Part shown: positions 38,471-52,661 of the stretch, piece by piece
Numbering within the stretch: position 1 is the first letter of the stretch
Layout: each line of letters starts with the position of its first letter
From: Didymodactylos carnosus
Taxonomy: Eukaryota > Rotifera > Eurotatoria > Philodinida > Philodinidae
Direction: 5' to 3'
Length of the DNA: 64,000 nt
Assembly: GCA_905250885.1 (NCBI GenBank)
Contig: CAJNOQ010000168.1
Coordinates: 1-64,000, forward strand
Made by a program: the position numbers and the translations under genes
The notes under the pieces: model-generated
The model's input: the letters and a program-made list of their open reading frames with translations, nothing else
Told to the model about the DNA's origin: nothing
Database searches by the model: none

Positions 38471-38716
38471 CAGAGGGGAGCGAGTACGAGTATACTCCAG
38501 TACACAACTCCTAGTATTCGTACTCGGGAATTTTTTTAACGAGTATTCCAAAAAGTACTTGAGTACCTCCCAAAAAATTGGTGACCTCTTTTTTACTATT
38601 GACGTATCGAAAAATCGGTTTTCTTCGGAATCACCAGCTTCTTCTGAAAAATTTTATACTCGAGTACTTTTCAGAAAATACTCGTACTCAGCCCTTCGTG
38701 TACTCGCCCATCTCTG
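38471..38716. mobile_element. hAT-like foldback element
   Basis: The ends are CAGAGGGGAGCGAGTACGAG and, inverted, CAGAGATGGGCGAGTACACG. CAGAGATGGGC is a typical hAT terminus. The interior repeats GAGTAC/GTACTC words. It has 246 bp and no ORF. The flanking octamers (ACGTTCAA, ATATCCAA) match at five of eight positions, so a target duplication is possible but decayed. Confidence 0.65.
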
Positions 38717-39959
38717 ATATCCAACTTTTAAATGCGTTTATGTGCGTCAACTCAAAGGACCAGTCCTGGCCACTACACTCATGAAAGACCATATGATAAT
38801 ATTAGAGTTCATTAGAATTTAACAATAAAAATTTAATGCCGTAGATTAAGTCAGTTTATGATGTGACATAATTTACAAGCAAAAAACTATCATAACAAGA
38901 AGTTTTCACAGTACAAGTTGACGGAATCAAATAATCAGCGAAGAAAGGGCATCAAAATACTTGGTCAACCGTATGTAGTCTGTCTCAAGAGTCTGAGAAA
39001 CTTTCGGAAGTTCTATTGAGTTGAGTTTATCCTCGCAATTAATGTTGAAATGAGATTTTGACTAATATTGCTTGCTTCATATTGTGGCAACAGGAAATTG
39101 CCACAAATTTAGAACTGCACTGTAGTGTATTTTAGAAAGAGTATCCTTGACGGACATTTCGAGACGCGTGAACAAGTTAATGATTTTTCCAACATAGATT
39201 CTGGCAGGAAGCACTTCATGGCTACATTTTGCAAAGACCTTCTTTTTAGTTCTTCTGAACTATGTTCAGAATATATATACAATATTATATACAATATATA
39301 ATTATATTATACAATTTTCGGTTCTAGAACGACTCTGATTTTGGTACTGTACTTTTTGAGCCGTAGAAGAACTGCTGTTTCCGTTTTTAACTAGAAACCA
39401 GAACCAAATATTCCTACAAAAGAAAAAATTCTTTTCACGTTTTGATTTTTAAAGTCAACATTTAATTGAGACTACTGCGCCGATTTCAATAGTTCGAAGC
39501 CTCTCAGAAGAGATACAAATCCATATTTTACAATGTATCTCGTTTAATCAATTAAGAAGTATCTCTTTTGAGATGTGGTCCAATAGTTGTATAGTTTCTG
39601 ACAGATCTTTCTTAAAAATGAGACTGGGCATTTGTATATAGCACGTTGTTATAGCCAAGGGACTGAATGAATAGAACGTTACTCCGTAGTGAATGTACTT
39701 GGGCCTCAGTACCTGGAAGAAGTATTTTGTTTCCGTAATAAAGCTGGTACTAGCCTTCATGCCAAAAGTAAATTTACTTGTAAGCAAGTGCCTAACTTGA
39801 CAAGTAGTCGAGTAACACTGCAAATACTTCCACAAAGTACTTCATAAGTAAGAGAACTAGGTATTGCAACCTTGGAGAGATACTTGTAAAAAGTTCATGG
39901 CAAGTAAGCGGTTTTGAGAATACTTGCCGATTATTCCAAGTAGTTAAGTGCTCACGCAT

Positions 39960-40102
39960 CACCCGCTTTAGCAGATCAAAACTGCTGTTACTGGTAACGC
40001 CTCAATGACTCGCAGTCATCCACTTTTGTAGATAGTCCCACTTATAACAATGAATGACCGGTCACCCAGTAGAACAACAGTTTTGATCTGCTAAAGTGGG
40101 TG
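39960..40102. mobile_element. Foldback element, 143 bp
   Basis: The terminal arms CACCCGCTTTAGCAGATCAA and the inverse of CACCCACTTTAGCAGATCAA are about 35 bp long and nearly identical. No ORF or clear target duplication is present. Confidence 0.7.
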
Positions 40103-43100
40103 TTGGGTAATAAACAAAGGAAATTGATCCACCTTTCTGGATGCACAATACAGAAAGTGAATGGCATGCTCACTCATTTTACGGATGTACAAGTGTAGTC
40201 ATATCATGTATATTATTACTGTGTGGTTTAGCCACTGTTTTAAAAAAAGCTAATTCGTCGATAACTGACATTGCCGTATACATTTGACTCTCGAATTTTG
40301 AATACATTCAATAAGCATTCGAGTATATTCAATTTACATATGGCTTTCGTAAAATTGAAAACTATGTTCCTAAAACTTGAGCTTCGGTTTCTCATTGATC
40401 GATTGGTAAACGTTATGTTTTCGTTTTAGTCAGTTCTGTTCAAATAGAGGTCACCACTAACAAACAAATGATCTGTTGAATTCTTGGAGAGTATCTAAAT
40501 CTTTTTCTTGAAGTGGTAACAGAGAAAAATAGCCATATTGCTGAGAACTTTATATATTCTTCTAAAAGTTTTGAAATCTTTCATGGAACTATGATCCGGA
40601 AACTAGAAGAAAGAAATTGCTGCCAAAAGAAATTGCCGGAAATGGCACAATCATTTCAGATTTTCAATCAATTAAATGAATTTATTGATTGTCCCTTGAT
40701 TAGTCTCTCAAGAAGATGTTTTCTTTTAGCCAAAAAAGACAGCAGTTGCAATTTCGTGCAGTTCTTCCTGGGATTGAAACTGGACATCCGTGAATCTTCT
40801 ATCCACAGCCGTTAGCTCTCCAAACCATGCTTTCCCCGCCCAAAATTTACGAAATGGACTCTAAAAAGCAGACTCCAATCTTTTTAGAATAACCTAAATC
40901 TCAACCTTTTTAATTTTAAGTTCAGTCAGTAACCATGTCCGCCATTGTGAGCATCTATTTTTTTATAGATAGCTCTAATTCCTTGTGATCCTTAAATTTT
41001 AGGATAGGCTTTAAGGATGTTTATTTTCGACCTCTTGCTCGAACACTCTATCTTTCATTATGACTGATCGTGTCCTAGCAACTTCTCTACTTCTTAGACA
41101 TTAATAAAGTTTGAAGAATCATATCAAAAAATTAAAAGTGTTTTCTAACAATTAGTCAGCAGACTAATGTATGTTGGAAATATTTTTACTGGTTATTTAC
41201 AGCCTGCTGCGTTTCCAAAAATTACAGATGTCGCTCTTCTCGTGAATCAAAAAATAAATTTTTTGAATTGGTTGAAGTTCAGTTGTGATGATAAAGTATG
41301 GAGTACTCAGAAAGGCTAGTTAGCAACGACAATATCTTTTTTATGCGTGTATGCATTTTGTCCTTCATCGATATTATGGATCGTGACACCGATAGAACAA
41401 CATTATCACTTTTAATACCTGATGATTCACAATTGTCTAAAAAAGGAAACAGTTGCTTGCAGAGAAACATTTTGAGAATTTTGAATGAAAGTCAGAAAAA
41501 CCATCTTCTAAGTCTCCTTCGGATGTCTCATGATGCAAATAAGAGAAAAAAAGAGTGGTTATTGATAACTGGGTTATGAAAATCGAAAATTTATTTTGAA
41601 CGAAAAAAGATAAGTGACGTTGTGTTATCAATTATCATGTTGAAGTATATCTCTTGAAAGAAGGAGCAGTTAACGATATAGTTTTAGAGCTACACCTGAA
41701 TAACAGAATGGTATGTATGTTTCTATTGTATCGTTCTTTGTAAAATGAATACAACACGCAATAAAGAACTAAAACGCACACAATTGAAAATTGTAATATA
41801 ATATAGAATAATCCAACTATTGGTAAAGAAAGAAATATGACATTTATCTATACTCTGGAGAATATTCATCAGTACAGTCGAACTGTCATGTTAATCAGTA
41901 TCTACATAGTCCTCTTGAGATTATTTTCTTACATTTTTTTTTCTCCAAATTTGAGTCTTGTTCTATAGTAGAATTAATATTTAGTGCTTCTCCCTCAGTG
42001 CTTTGCAATCAGAAGATGAATCGCTATCGGCGCTCTGAAAGAGTGGGAAGGAAAGGAAGATTATTTGACAGCAATTTCTTTATTTTGATGAAACTCATCA
42101 GCAACAAGTACGTGTTATATATGTACACACATACATAAAGACAGACTGATGATCACACAAAATATTATCTTTTACTAATAGACAAGTGTTCTCACGCTAA
42201 ATATCTAACTATATACATCTAAATTGTTTTATACAACACTAAATTATTTGTTAAACATTTAAATCAACGTTTTCGATGAGCTACTTGAGAAAAAATATAG
42301 TTGGTTGAAAGATGTAATGCCGAAATTATATCTTTAAATAAGTATCCAACATATTTTAAAAAAATCCCTCTTTCTACTTAAAAAATTGATTTTATTCGAG
42401 TTATCTATTCTCTTGTTCACAATATATTTATCAAATTGGTAGAAGATCTTACGAAATAGATAGAGAGACGAAAATGACACTTAAATTTTTCCTATTACAT
42501 TTTTTATTTGCCATTGATGAAATAAAAAACAGCATATCTTCTAATAAGATATTATAGATATTTGTTTTCTGTCAACTATAGTTTGTTTGATTCCAAGAAG
42601 TTTAAATAAACCATATACCTCTGTATATTATTCATAGTACATCTATATAATTTTCTCTTCTATAACTTTGACGGAAACGATCAATTTCCTTCTATTTTGT
42701 TGTCAAATAATGAACATAGGTAAGAATATTATGAGGAAACGCTTGTCAATTTGATTTTAAAAAAAACGTTAAGAAAAACTTATTATAATTATGATAATCA
42801 TTCTTCTTTTCATTACTACTGATCTCATGTCAAAAATTGTGTGAAGTTATTATATGGTTAGTTATATAGGAAATAAGACTAATAAACATACATGCATGTA
42901 TGCATGGTTTATCATTTTCCATCTTATTTCCGAATTTTTTGATGAAGCACAACTTTCAAAAAAATCAAAAAATTGGTGTGTAATTTATATTTAATCTCTA
43001 GATATTGGCATCGTGAACTTGATCAAGGAAAATTAAATTTAAAAATAAATTTTAGAAAAAATTGATTATAGAAAATATTCATTAAAACATTTTTTTTTTT

Positions 43101-44143
43101 TTAGATATATTTAATTAATCTTTTTAAAAATTTTGTTAGTCATATGTTAAAGAAATAAGAATAATTTTTTTAGACGATGATATTTGAATATCCTAATTAA
43201 AATAGTAAAATTAAATTTGATCTGAAGGATGACATCTCTATACTACTGCTACTACTACTACATCTTATTTTTAGAAAATAGAATTGATATGGCAGTAGGC
43301 GTCTGCTTTTTTCAACAAGTATACTTCATCACTGTTGTTGTGAATGAGAGAGAACTCATTTAGTGTGAATTACATATCCTATACAAACAGTATACGATAA
43401 TCAACTAGACGGACCGCTTGATGAGTTAAATTTTGTTGACTTCTGCTCTCTCTTCTCTCTCACTCATTGAATTTAATTTAGACGAGAAGAGATTCTGTTA
43501 TTATTATTATTTTTTTTTTGCTTCTCTTCACTCCGCCCTATGCTGCTGTTCAATTGATACTATCGAAAAAAAAGAAATGTGACACATTTTCAACCGTTAT
43601 ATATTCATGCTGTTGATATTATGAGTCAAAATCATTGCTCTTTACACAGTTGCTGATTTTTTTAACACAAAAATATGAACAGTGTGTAAGAGTGAGTTGA
43701 CTAGAGTCAAGTGTGTAAATTGAGCGTAAATGGATTTTAAAATATTGTTGAATTAAAATTACACTCAAACTGGATATATAACTGATAAACAGCATGGTAT
43801 TAGAATATTGATATATTTTATTTTTAATCATTTTAAAACCAATATTATTTTGATTACCTTCATATCGAGTTATTAAAACTATACAAATTAATTCTATTTA
43901 TAAAATTCTTGCTTAATAAATATCATTTTAGTTATGAAAATTATCCAGATTTGTGTCGCACCACGTATGTTCTTTTATAAAGAATAAAATGGTAACATCA
44001 TTGACTTTTTCTATTCGTTGATTCATCATGCTGTTTCAAATCATATTACGGTTCAAAGTATTTTTTAAAATAAGAGAAGAAAACACAAAAAGATTAATTT
44101 AATGAATATAAACTGTAATGGAGGCGTCCCGTTCGGTTAAACA

Positions 44144-44176
<33 letters not shown>

Positions 44177-44390
44177 CAGCTGGAAAACAGTTTCTAAACG
44201 AGATTAATTAACTACAATGATGATTCTTCTACCCTGTTCATTTGAACTTGGGATCAGACGAAAAAAAAAAAATGTTATATTCAATGAATTTTGTAGGATT
44301 TCTGTTGTGCCATAGAAGCAATATGATATTACAGTATTAAAAAAGAATTTTGTAATCGAATACTATAAAATTTGTAGCTTTTTTCAACTT

Positions 44391-44565
44391 GGGGGGGGGG
44401 GGGGGGGGGGGGGGGGGTTTTTTAAATTTTTTTTTTTTAGGGGGGTATACGTGAAGGTGGGTTTTTTNNNNNNNNNNCCCCCACCCACCCACCCCCCGCC
44501 CCCCCCCCCCCCCCCCCCCCCACCCCCCCCCCCCCCCCCGGCCGCCCGGGCCCCCCCCCCCGAGG
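44391..44565. other. Assembly gap within G/C homopolymers
   Basis: A run of about 27 G, T-rich filler, 10 N (44468-44477) and then nearly 90 bases of almost pure C occur in an otherwise AT-rich region. This looks like low-quality read ends around a gap, not real genome sequence. Confidence 0.85.
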
Positions 44566-46341
44566 AGCGTTTATTAATAGTATATTATGTACGGTGAGTA
44601 ACGTTCACTTGGCTTGTTTTCTCGTCGTGTATTGTACTTGTTATTCGATCACTGTATTGTAACCAGTAGTTAGTTATGTATTGCTCAACTATAACATACT
44701 GATGTGGGAGGCTGTCATATTCCCTCACATCCCTCCAGTAACGTCAACCTTGACTCTTTGAATAAAATCTTACAAATAAGGACAAAATATCAGTTAATCT
44801 ATACGATTTATAATTTTTCTTGTTTATATAAATTTAATCCAATGATGATGAATGTAAAAAGAGTGAGTGGCAGAAAAATATATTTTGACTTAAATAAATT
44901 TTTCTCATTGATTATTATACAATTATCTTCAAATGAAATCGAACCTTTGAAATAATGTTTCCTCGAGCCATTTTCTATAAAATATTAACGAATAAAACAC
45001 TTGTTATTCTCTAATAATATTTACAAATTCTGATTCATATAAGTATAGATCGCTTAATTATTTTTAAAAATATGGAGACGAAAGAAACAAAAAAATAATT
45101 GTTGTTCAAATATGTGATTGACAAATATTATCTTGATAAATTCATCCATTTTGATATACCTAAAGTTTATTTTTTCGTTCAAGTGTTATGCTACTCATTG
45201 AAGTGTTTCATGTTCGGATATAGAAAAAAGAAAATGAGAGAACAAATGGCCTCAAGCCGTTGTCTTTTGTTAGAGATGGAAAAGTTGTTCGATTTAATCT
45301 CTTTAGTAAGAACAAAAGCATTTAATGATCATTTCCCTTCGTATATGCATGTCATTCGTTTTTTTTTTATTTAACAGAACTGTCAACTGTATAAACTGAC
45401 ATTACCGTGTCACTTGATCAAATAAAAAAATACTTTTTCTCTCTGTTAATCTATTAAGTTTTTGTGTAATCACGCAATCTCGATATAGAGAGTCTGAAAA
45501 AACAACATCACAATCTGTTCAAATATTAAGTTTTTCCATTTGTTGTAAGGTTTCCGATTGTATAATACAGGTGAGTGTGTAATACGGAAATTACAATTAG
45601 ACACTAAATATCAAATATGTTCGATATTTGAATATGATCATAAATTTAAAATATTTAGTATTGAAATCGTTCATGAATACTCAAACTATGACTTTTATTT
45701 TAACAGGTGAGATTTTAGATGAGATAAAAAATCTTTGTCTATTCTAGTCAAAAATTATTTTTTAACTATAATAAATTCTGAGAATCAAATTTTGAAGAAA
45801 AAACAAAATGAAAAACATGAATCAAAGTTCTATTTTACATAGTTTGTCTAAATTGTCTAAATGTTTGGCGTGATAACGATAACTACACACAAAAACTGTT
45901 TGTTAAAGGAAAAAAAACGTGTAAATTATCAAATATAAACGTGATTAATCGAAGTCAATTAAATATCTAACACCACGCCTACCTTCATTTTATCGATAAT
46001 AAACTCGTTCACAATCTGTTGATGGTGTTGTTATTACTCATATTATTATCTACTTTATAGATTACTATGTATATACTTATATCTAATAGCTGTGATTATC
46101 GTCTCAATTGAACAAAAAAATAATCGATTGTCAGCTGATCAATAATTGTTCTCCTTTTTTTTGTTTTATTAGAGAAAAAAAGAAGAAGTAAAGTCTTTTG
46201 GTTGAGGTTTTTGAAAAACAAGAAGAATTTTCAAAAGTATTCTTAAAATATATTGTGTTGTTGTTTGTTTGTTTTTTCATGAACAATTCCACATGCTGAG
46301 AAAAAGTTTATTTTTACTTTGGAAAGTGTTTTCGTTTTCTA

Positions 46342-46365
46342 TTACACACACACACACACACACAT
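46342..46365. repeat. (AC)n microsatellite
   Basis: This is a perfect CA/AC dinucleotide run of about ten units. Confidence 0.9.
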
Positions 46366-47317
46366 ACATTTCTAGCATAAGGCTTCTTAATGAATATATG
46401 AGGGTATAAAGTAGTATACCAAAGCCACACACGATTTCGATATTTTTTCATCATTATAATGAGTTCGTTTAAACTGTGTTCAAAGACAAACGTTCTAATT
46501 GTTCCGATCATCGTCAAGCAAAAGAGAAAAAATGTTGATCACCATTATTCTATTTATTTAATCATGCTGGGGAGTACGCGTTCAATGATCAAACTACATA
46601 TTGTTTTGTAAAGAAATAAAAAAGGAGAAAAAAAATTCAGTTACAGATTGGCTGTTGATCAATAAGTTATACTGTTACAGATGCTTGAGAAAAAAATCAG
46701 CACTGTTCAAAATAAAAGTGAGTACTGAAAATGCTTATAAATTTGAATATTGACATTAGTAAAACAAAACAAAAAAATATTTTCGACTAAAAATTCACTT
46801 TGAAAATGACTAAAGTTTAATGTTTTATGAAATTTCTACAAAGTACAACTAAATTTCTTGGAAACTATCCAATGTCCCTCATATATGTCGGAAAAAATAA
46901 AATGTTTTAAAATTTAAAGCTAAAGTTTATTCAAAAGAATGAGAAGTATGATAAATTCCAATGTTTAGTTATAAATTACCACATACTTCTTTTTTATGTT
47001 AGTTTTGTATTACTGAAAATTGGTTTTTGATACAGATATACAAGTATTTTGTATTCATTGAACATCTGTAACGGGAAATCATTCAGCATGTTGCTTTTAT
47101 GCAAAGCAGAAAAAACTATCATCTTTCTAACTAAAATAACTCGATTAATATTTTCTTTCCTGGTAGATAAAGGCGGAGTTCATACTTGAACTTAATTTTA
47201 TCGTTTTCTTTCTATTTTCTCGTTTAACACTTGAGAATGAGAATGTGAATGTGTATAGAAAAAGCTAATGATCCATGTCTGAAGATGTCATATATTGGAT
47301 ATGCTTATCCCCATGTT

Positions 47318-47318
47318 T

Positions 47319-47355
<37 letters not shown>

Positions 47356-47366
47356 ATGTATGTATG
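47318..47366. repeat. Compound (TG)n(TATG)n microsatellite
   Basis: TG repeats pass into TATG/TGTA repeats. The open frames over this region are repeat-driven. Confidence 0.9.
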
Positions 47367-47610
47367 TTCATCACATTCAATTTCATCTCATCTCAAATTA
47401 TTATTATTTTTCTTTTCTCGACAGAGATGGGTGGCTATTACAAGAGTTCAACTTCCGTTGCTCACAAATATATATCTATCTATGCTATCGATAAACGTCT
47501 CGTTTCGTACAGAAATGAAATCTGATTCTTCATTCTCATCCTTATTTATAATCAATTCAATTATGAATTCAAGCATTCAGATTAATGCCTTTAGACACTT
47601 ATATTCGAAA

Positions 47611-47644
47611 GAAAGAGAGAGAGAGAGAAAGATAGTTTTCTTCT

Positions 47645-47678
<34 letters not shown>
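47611..47678. repeat. (GA)n and (TC)n microsatellites
   Basis: A GA run at 47611-47627 and a long TC run at 47646-47678 are complementary and could fold back on each other. Confidence 0.85.
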
Positions 47679-47679
<1 letters not shown>

Positions 47680-50519
47680 TTCTGTGCAACGGGTATCTTA
47701 TATTCTTCCTTAGAAAACAGTCATCTTACCATTTAGTATCATAATTCGAGAAAAAAAAATATAATAGATCCTTTTGTCTTCGACAAAAGCACAAATTATC
47801 TCTTCACATTGCCTTAGGGTAAAATATATGAACAAGTTGTTGTTTTTCTCTTCATTTGTTTTACTGGCTTATCAGATATGGATGATGAAACTTTGTATAA
47901 TGGTGTCATGATTAGAATTTAATTTTTGATTCTATTTGGTGTAACAAAAAAATGTCATTTTTTTTGCGATAGATATTGGTACATAATTATCTCTTTCAGA
48001 GTTTGTGACAAAACGATCTTAGATTAGATACAAATTTTCGAAGCACAAATAGAGTGATGACAAACGGTTTCTGAGACAAAGAAAAAATCAGTGATGAATA
48101 CTCAATGCCCTACAATATGGTGTACAATTTCTTTTCAAAGAATATATTTATTTGAAAAATCCACAATTTAATCCTTTAAATTTAGAAGAAAGCTGATTCG
48201 TTTACACTGTTTGAATGATGTGTCAATGATAGGGATACTAACACTGATCAAAGTACCGTATTCACCAAAACTTGCTGACACATTTCAAAATGACTGAGCA
48301 TGTTAAAAATAAAGAATATTTTCCAAAATAGTAGAGAAAATTTAATCTAATCATTTTTTTTTTGTCTCTCTCTAAATATTCGTTATTGGAATGTTCCGAT
48401 TAAAATTGTTTAGTCTCTAATATTTTTTAGGAATTTTTAGCGTAAAAGAAGTATCTGATAACAAAACTTCTATGTGAGTTATCTATTTCTATATGTCTGA
48501 TCCTCTAATCTTTTTTTTTTCTTGTTCATTCTCTATTCATAGTTCAGAAATTGATCAGGCAACTCAATTTACTATAACACAGTTTTTTCATTCCTGTCTT
48601 ATTTCTAAGACGTTTATACTATCTAAATTGTTATTTTTACTAAAGTAGAAAGAAAAGATTTCTTTTTCTTTACCATCAAATCGATTATCTTCATTCTTAC
48701 AATGTCATCTCGTGTGTAAATACTGAGTTATAAAAAAGAAAACGTTTTCTCTGTGCTTATCGACAATACATAGATCATTATCTCTCTATCGTGTTTACAA
48801 ATTGACACAATACAATAGATCGGCACCATACAGAAGAGAGAAAATCTTTCATCAAGGTGTCAGTTGTGAGGTCATCGGCTTCGTGATAGTTGTTCATTAC
48901 ATGATCGAACAACAACATATAAATTAGGTTGGATAATTTGAACAATAATTATGTCTCCTTTTATCAATAAATACAACTTTACATAGAAAAATGTGTATAT
49001 TTTAAAGATTTTAACTGCTCATGTTTCTTGTTTAGTATTAAATAAAAACTTTTTAAAAGTTTTCAAAAGAAAAATTTCTTATTCCATTATATTTCGAACT
49101 TTTAGTTGTTTCTAAAATAATTAGTAAAAACGTTTTACTTGGATGTGATAAATAATTGAAGTTATTTTCAAAACAGAAGAAGATCTTTGACAGATTCTAT
49201 TGTGGATATTTATAGGTATTGTATATAATTGATGATTCTTAACTTTCTCTTTGTATTCATTAAACATTTCGTAATATTCTTAACTAAAAACTGAAAAATG
49301 CAGTCATTCGAACTATCTACCTATCAATTTATTTGCTGATAATCAAGATGTATGCACAAATGGCGTCTCTATTATATCATTCTTCTACTTAATTTGTATG
49401 TATTTCTTCAAGTTTTCTTTTCACACATTCGTCTATCTACACACTTGATCATCATTCTCTTCTCTATTAACGATCATTTGCAATCTGTTAACTTTGCGTA
49501 ACGAACTGTTCTAATTATTATCATTCACACATTTTTTACTCTTCACTGAGTTTTTCTTCTTTTTTTCTTCCCCCGTTGTCGATGTTATATACTTATTTAT
49601 TTGTGTTCACTTATACTATATCGTTTTTTTTAAGTGACAATTTGATTCGACGTTTTATGCGCATGATTAACTTTTTCCTTTCCTTGCTATATACACATAC
49701 TATACAACAAATATAGCTTTTGATACATAATGTTAATGATGGCCAATAGAATAAACACTAAAGATGAACAGATCACACGGACCAATGTTAAGAATAGGAA
49801 TATGACCATGAAAATTATCCGATAGGTGAAAAGAAATTGTTCATCCAACGCGATCAATGTTCAACGTTGGCCTTATTTCAACTACACTTTTTAACTAAAA
49901 TTAAAATGATAATGAAAACTATTCATTCAACGTTACGTAAAATATCATCACTAAAAACCATTTTTCACTCTATATATCGTTTGATACGGGGAAAAAAAAA
50001 GTACTATTAAATTGAAATGAAAATTATTATTGATTTAAATCATTTTTAACCCTCAATTAACTCTATATCACCATATTATTTAAAATAAGATCGAATGGTA
50101 TCTGATTCTTATGAAAAAATGTAAAACTTTAGCTTATTAAATAATCAAAATAGAAGAGACAATCGTAAAAAAATTTAGTCTATTTAACTAATCAAACTAT
50201 CAGAATGTTATTCTCTCGGATGAATATACGGCAAACACTCTCTGTAACTTATAATAGATTGTTCTATCAAACAATAAATGAAAATAAACTCATGACTTTA
50301 ACTCAATTTTCATGTAGGTACTGGTCTATATATCAAAATATAGAAAACTGATCTATCAGCATCAGATTTCTTACTTCTTGTTTTCGGTATGTGAATTTTG
50401 TTTTAGCTTCAGGATTACAGCAAACAAATTTTTTTTGACACCTATAAAATAATCATATCTTATTAAAATAAAAAAATCGTAAAGTCAGTACGATAGATAA
50501 TCTAGTAAACATCAGATAA

Positions 50520-50561
50520 ATCGTTAATAATGATGACGATGATGATGATGATGATGATGAA
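50520..50561. repeat. (GAT)n microsatellite
   Basis: This is a trinucleotide GAT/ATG run of about ten units with one interruption (GAC). Confidence 0.85.
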
Positions 50562-52661
50562 AGGTGCTAAAATTAGTCGATTTTGATGATAGGCAGGCGT
50601 GTTTTTTTTTCAATATGTTACTTTACACACACTATCGTCTGTCCTCTATCTATTGTCAACTTCTACATACGTACATAAAATAAGATTGTAATCGCGCAAC
50701 ACAAATTGCAAGGCAAAAAATCATTTAATAAATGAAAAAAAAAAAAAAAAATGTTCTTCTTTCTTTCTCACACAAGATGAAGAAGAAAAAAAATCAATGG
50801 TCTATGTAATTTGACAACATGTTTCAACAGAAAAACTTGACAGAAAACATGTATAGAAGGAGGAATTGAACGTGCAATCATGATCAAAATCATGTGCAAT
50901 GATTATTAGAAATATATTATCACTCTAGAAATGGGGAATAAAGAAGAAGAAAAAGAAAAAGGCAGTGAAATGTCAGCGATAAAAATTAGCATACACAATA
51001 TGAGTTCCAAAAGACATTAATCTAGTGTTAAAAGAAAATAGTGTATTTCTATTCAGCAACATAGTATAATAGAGAGATGAACTTCGTTTATTTAATCAAT
51101 TCAAACATCAGAAGGGGAAATGTTGAGAAATAGTAAAATCAATACACATCGATGGTGTATTAAAAGTTTAGTATATATAATGAGACTGTCTGTACTCTGT
51201 AATCCTACAGTAATGTTATAGTCTTTGATATTTTCTTAAATTTCTGGTGAATCATATTGTATTGTATAAATCTTCTACTAGATAACAAGCAGGTTTTTTT
51301 TGTGATTTCTCAAAGGCATAACCGATTGATCTGTTTCTGACATCATTTTGTAGAAAATCGTTTAAAAATGACAAGAATTTGTCAAAAATTAACGAAAATT
51401 TGTTTAAAGAAAATTAAATCATTGAGCACTGTTCTCCATCAGGTGATATTCTATATAATGTAACTAAAAGATATTTTCACTAAGAGAGAAGATAGATCAA
51501 TAACTGCTGATTGATCAATCATCATATTTGTAGCAGAAACTTTTATTTTTCATATTCAGTAAGAAGTTTATAGAACACTTTCTTTCCCATTTCGTTTGTG
51601 TTATGGGATGTCTATTATTCGATGAGTAAGTGTATAGATGCATCTCGCAGTTTGAGTTGTTGATGATGAAATAATATGTATCATTTGCGAATAAAAGCGA
51701 TTATTGTTTCTTCTTTTTTTTTTTTTGTATGTATGCACATGATGATGTTTGTACAAGAATCTCTGTTATTCTTGACGAGAAAATTTGCTTCTCCATGAAA
51801 TTAGAGCAAGTATAATAAGTTTATCTGGCTAACGGCGATACGCGGTTTTGTTTACGTATAGTGGTAACAGACAAAGAAGAAGTAGGGATAATTGAAAAAA
51901 TCAATTCTATTCCTTGTTCAGTGAGCAAGCGCCTCAAACGATTAGAATATATAGTGAAAACAAATAACTATTATGTTTAGTATAATCCTCTGGCATACGT
52001 AGAGAGAAAAGAGAAAGCGAGTATTAATAATGACACATTTGTGTCTATTACGACAAATCATTAACATAGAAAGATACATTTTTTTTGGGATTGATATATC
52101 GAACGATACGTCTACAGATGTTTAGTGGCAGCAAGACTTATTCAACTGTAATAGCAAAAAATAGGAAAATTTATTTATTCATCTTCTATTACTACTAATC
52201 AGATAAAGAATTCAGAATACACCTTAGCTCCCATCCATCTCTTATTTGTTGCTAATATGAGGATCAATTTTAGGATCAACAATGAGTATTTTTTCCAATG
52301 ACTAGACGTTTAATACATATATATTCATGGTTTTTTTCTTTTTATTTTAATATGTTCAAAACAAATAAGAATAATCTGGCAAATATACGAGAATAACAGG
52401 CATAATTTTTTTCTGAACAAGAAAGCAAACAAACAAGCAATCAAGAAAATCACTGAAAGAACAAGAAAAAAAGAGAAGCTAGCAGTTTTTCAAAAAACAA
52501 AAAATAGTTACATAAATCGAACGAACACATGCAATTTACAGACAGAGACGGCTATGTGCAGCACACTTACCTAATCAAGTTTATCAATATAATTCTACAC
52601 ATGAAGATTTTATATTATAAAGCACCGGGCTCTTTTTTGGGGATTTTATATGTTCATTTGA

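Larger units (their letters stand above)
37974..41700. other. Gene-free interval with hAT-like and other foldback elements
   Basis: I find no gene. Elements at 38471-38716 and 39960-40102 are listed separately. Between about 39.7 and 39.95 kb there are many ACTTG/CAAGT words that may be an old repeat. Open frames at 40.5-40.8 and 41.3-41.6 kb have no recognised domain or splice context. Confidence 0.5.
41701..52661. other. Long AT-rich non-coding region downstream of SIX3/6
   Basis: About 11 kb without any recognisable exon. It contains microsatellites (listed) and one assembly gap in G/C homopolymer. It lies 3' of the SIX3/6 gene. Much of it is not obviously repetitive, which is compatible with cis-regulatory DNA, but I can point to no specific enhancer. 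Confidence 0.55.

Noticed and set aside
41298-41579. 93-codon frame with ATG
   Set aside because: No similarity recognised, overlaps antisense frames of equal quality, and no splice or poly(A) context.
41980-42035. Minus-strand reading SADSDSSSDCKALREKH followed by a stop, after an AG, as a possible distal last exon of SIX3/6
   Set aside because: The phase does not fit the SIX3/6 donor (CG|A), it is 10 kb away, and short acidic-serine frames occur by chance.
47249-47736. Cysteine/valine- and serine-rich open frames
   Set aside because: These are translations of the TG, TATG and TC microsatellites.
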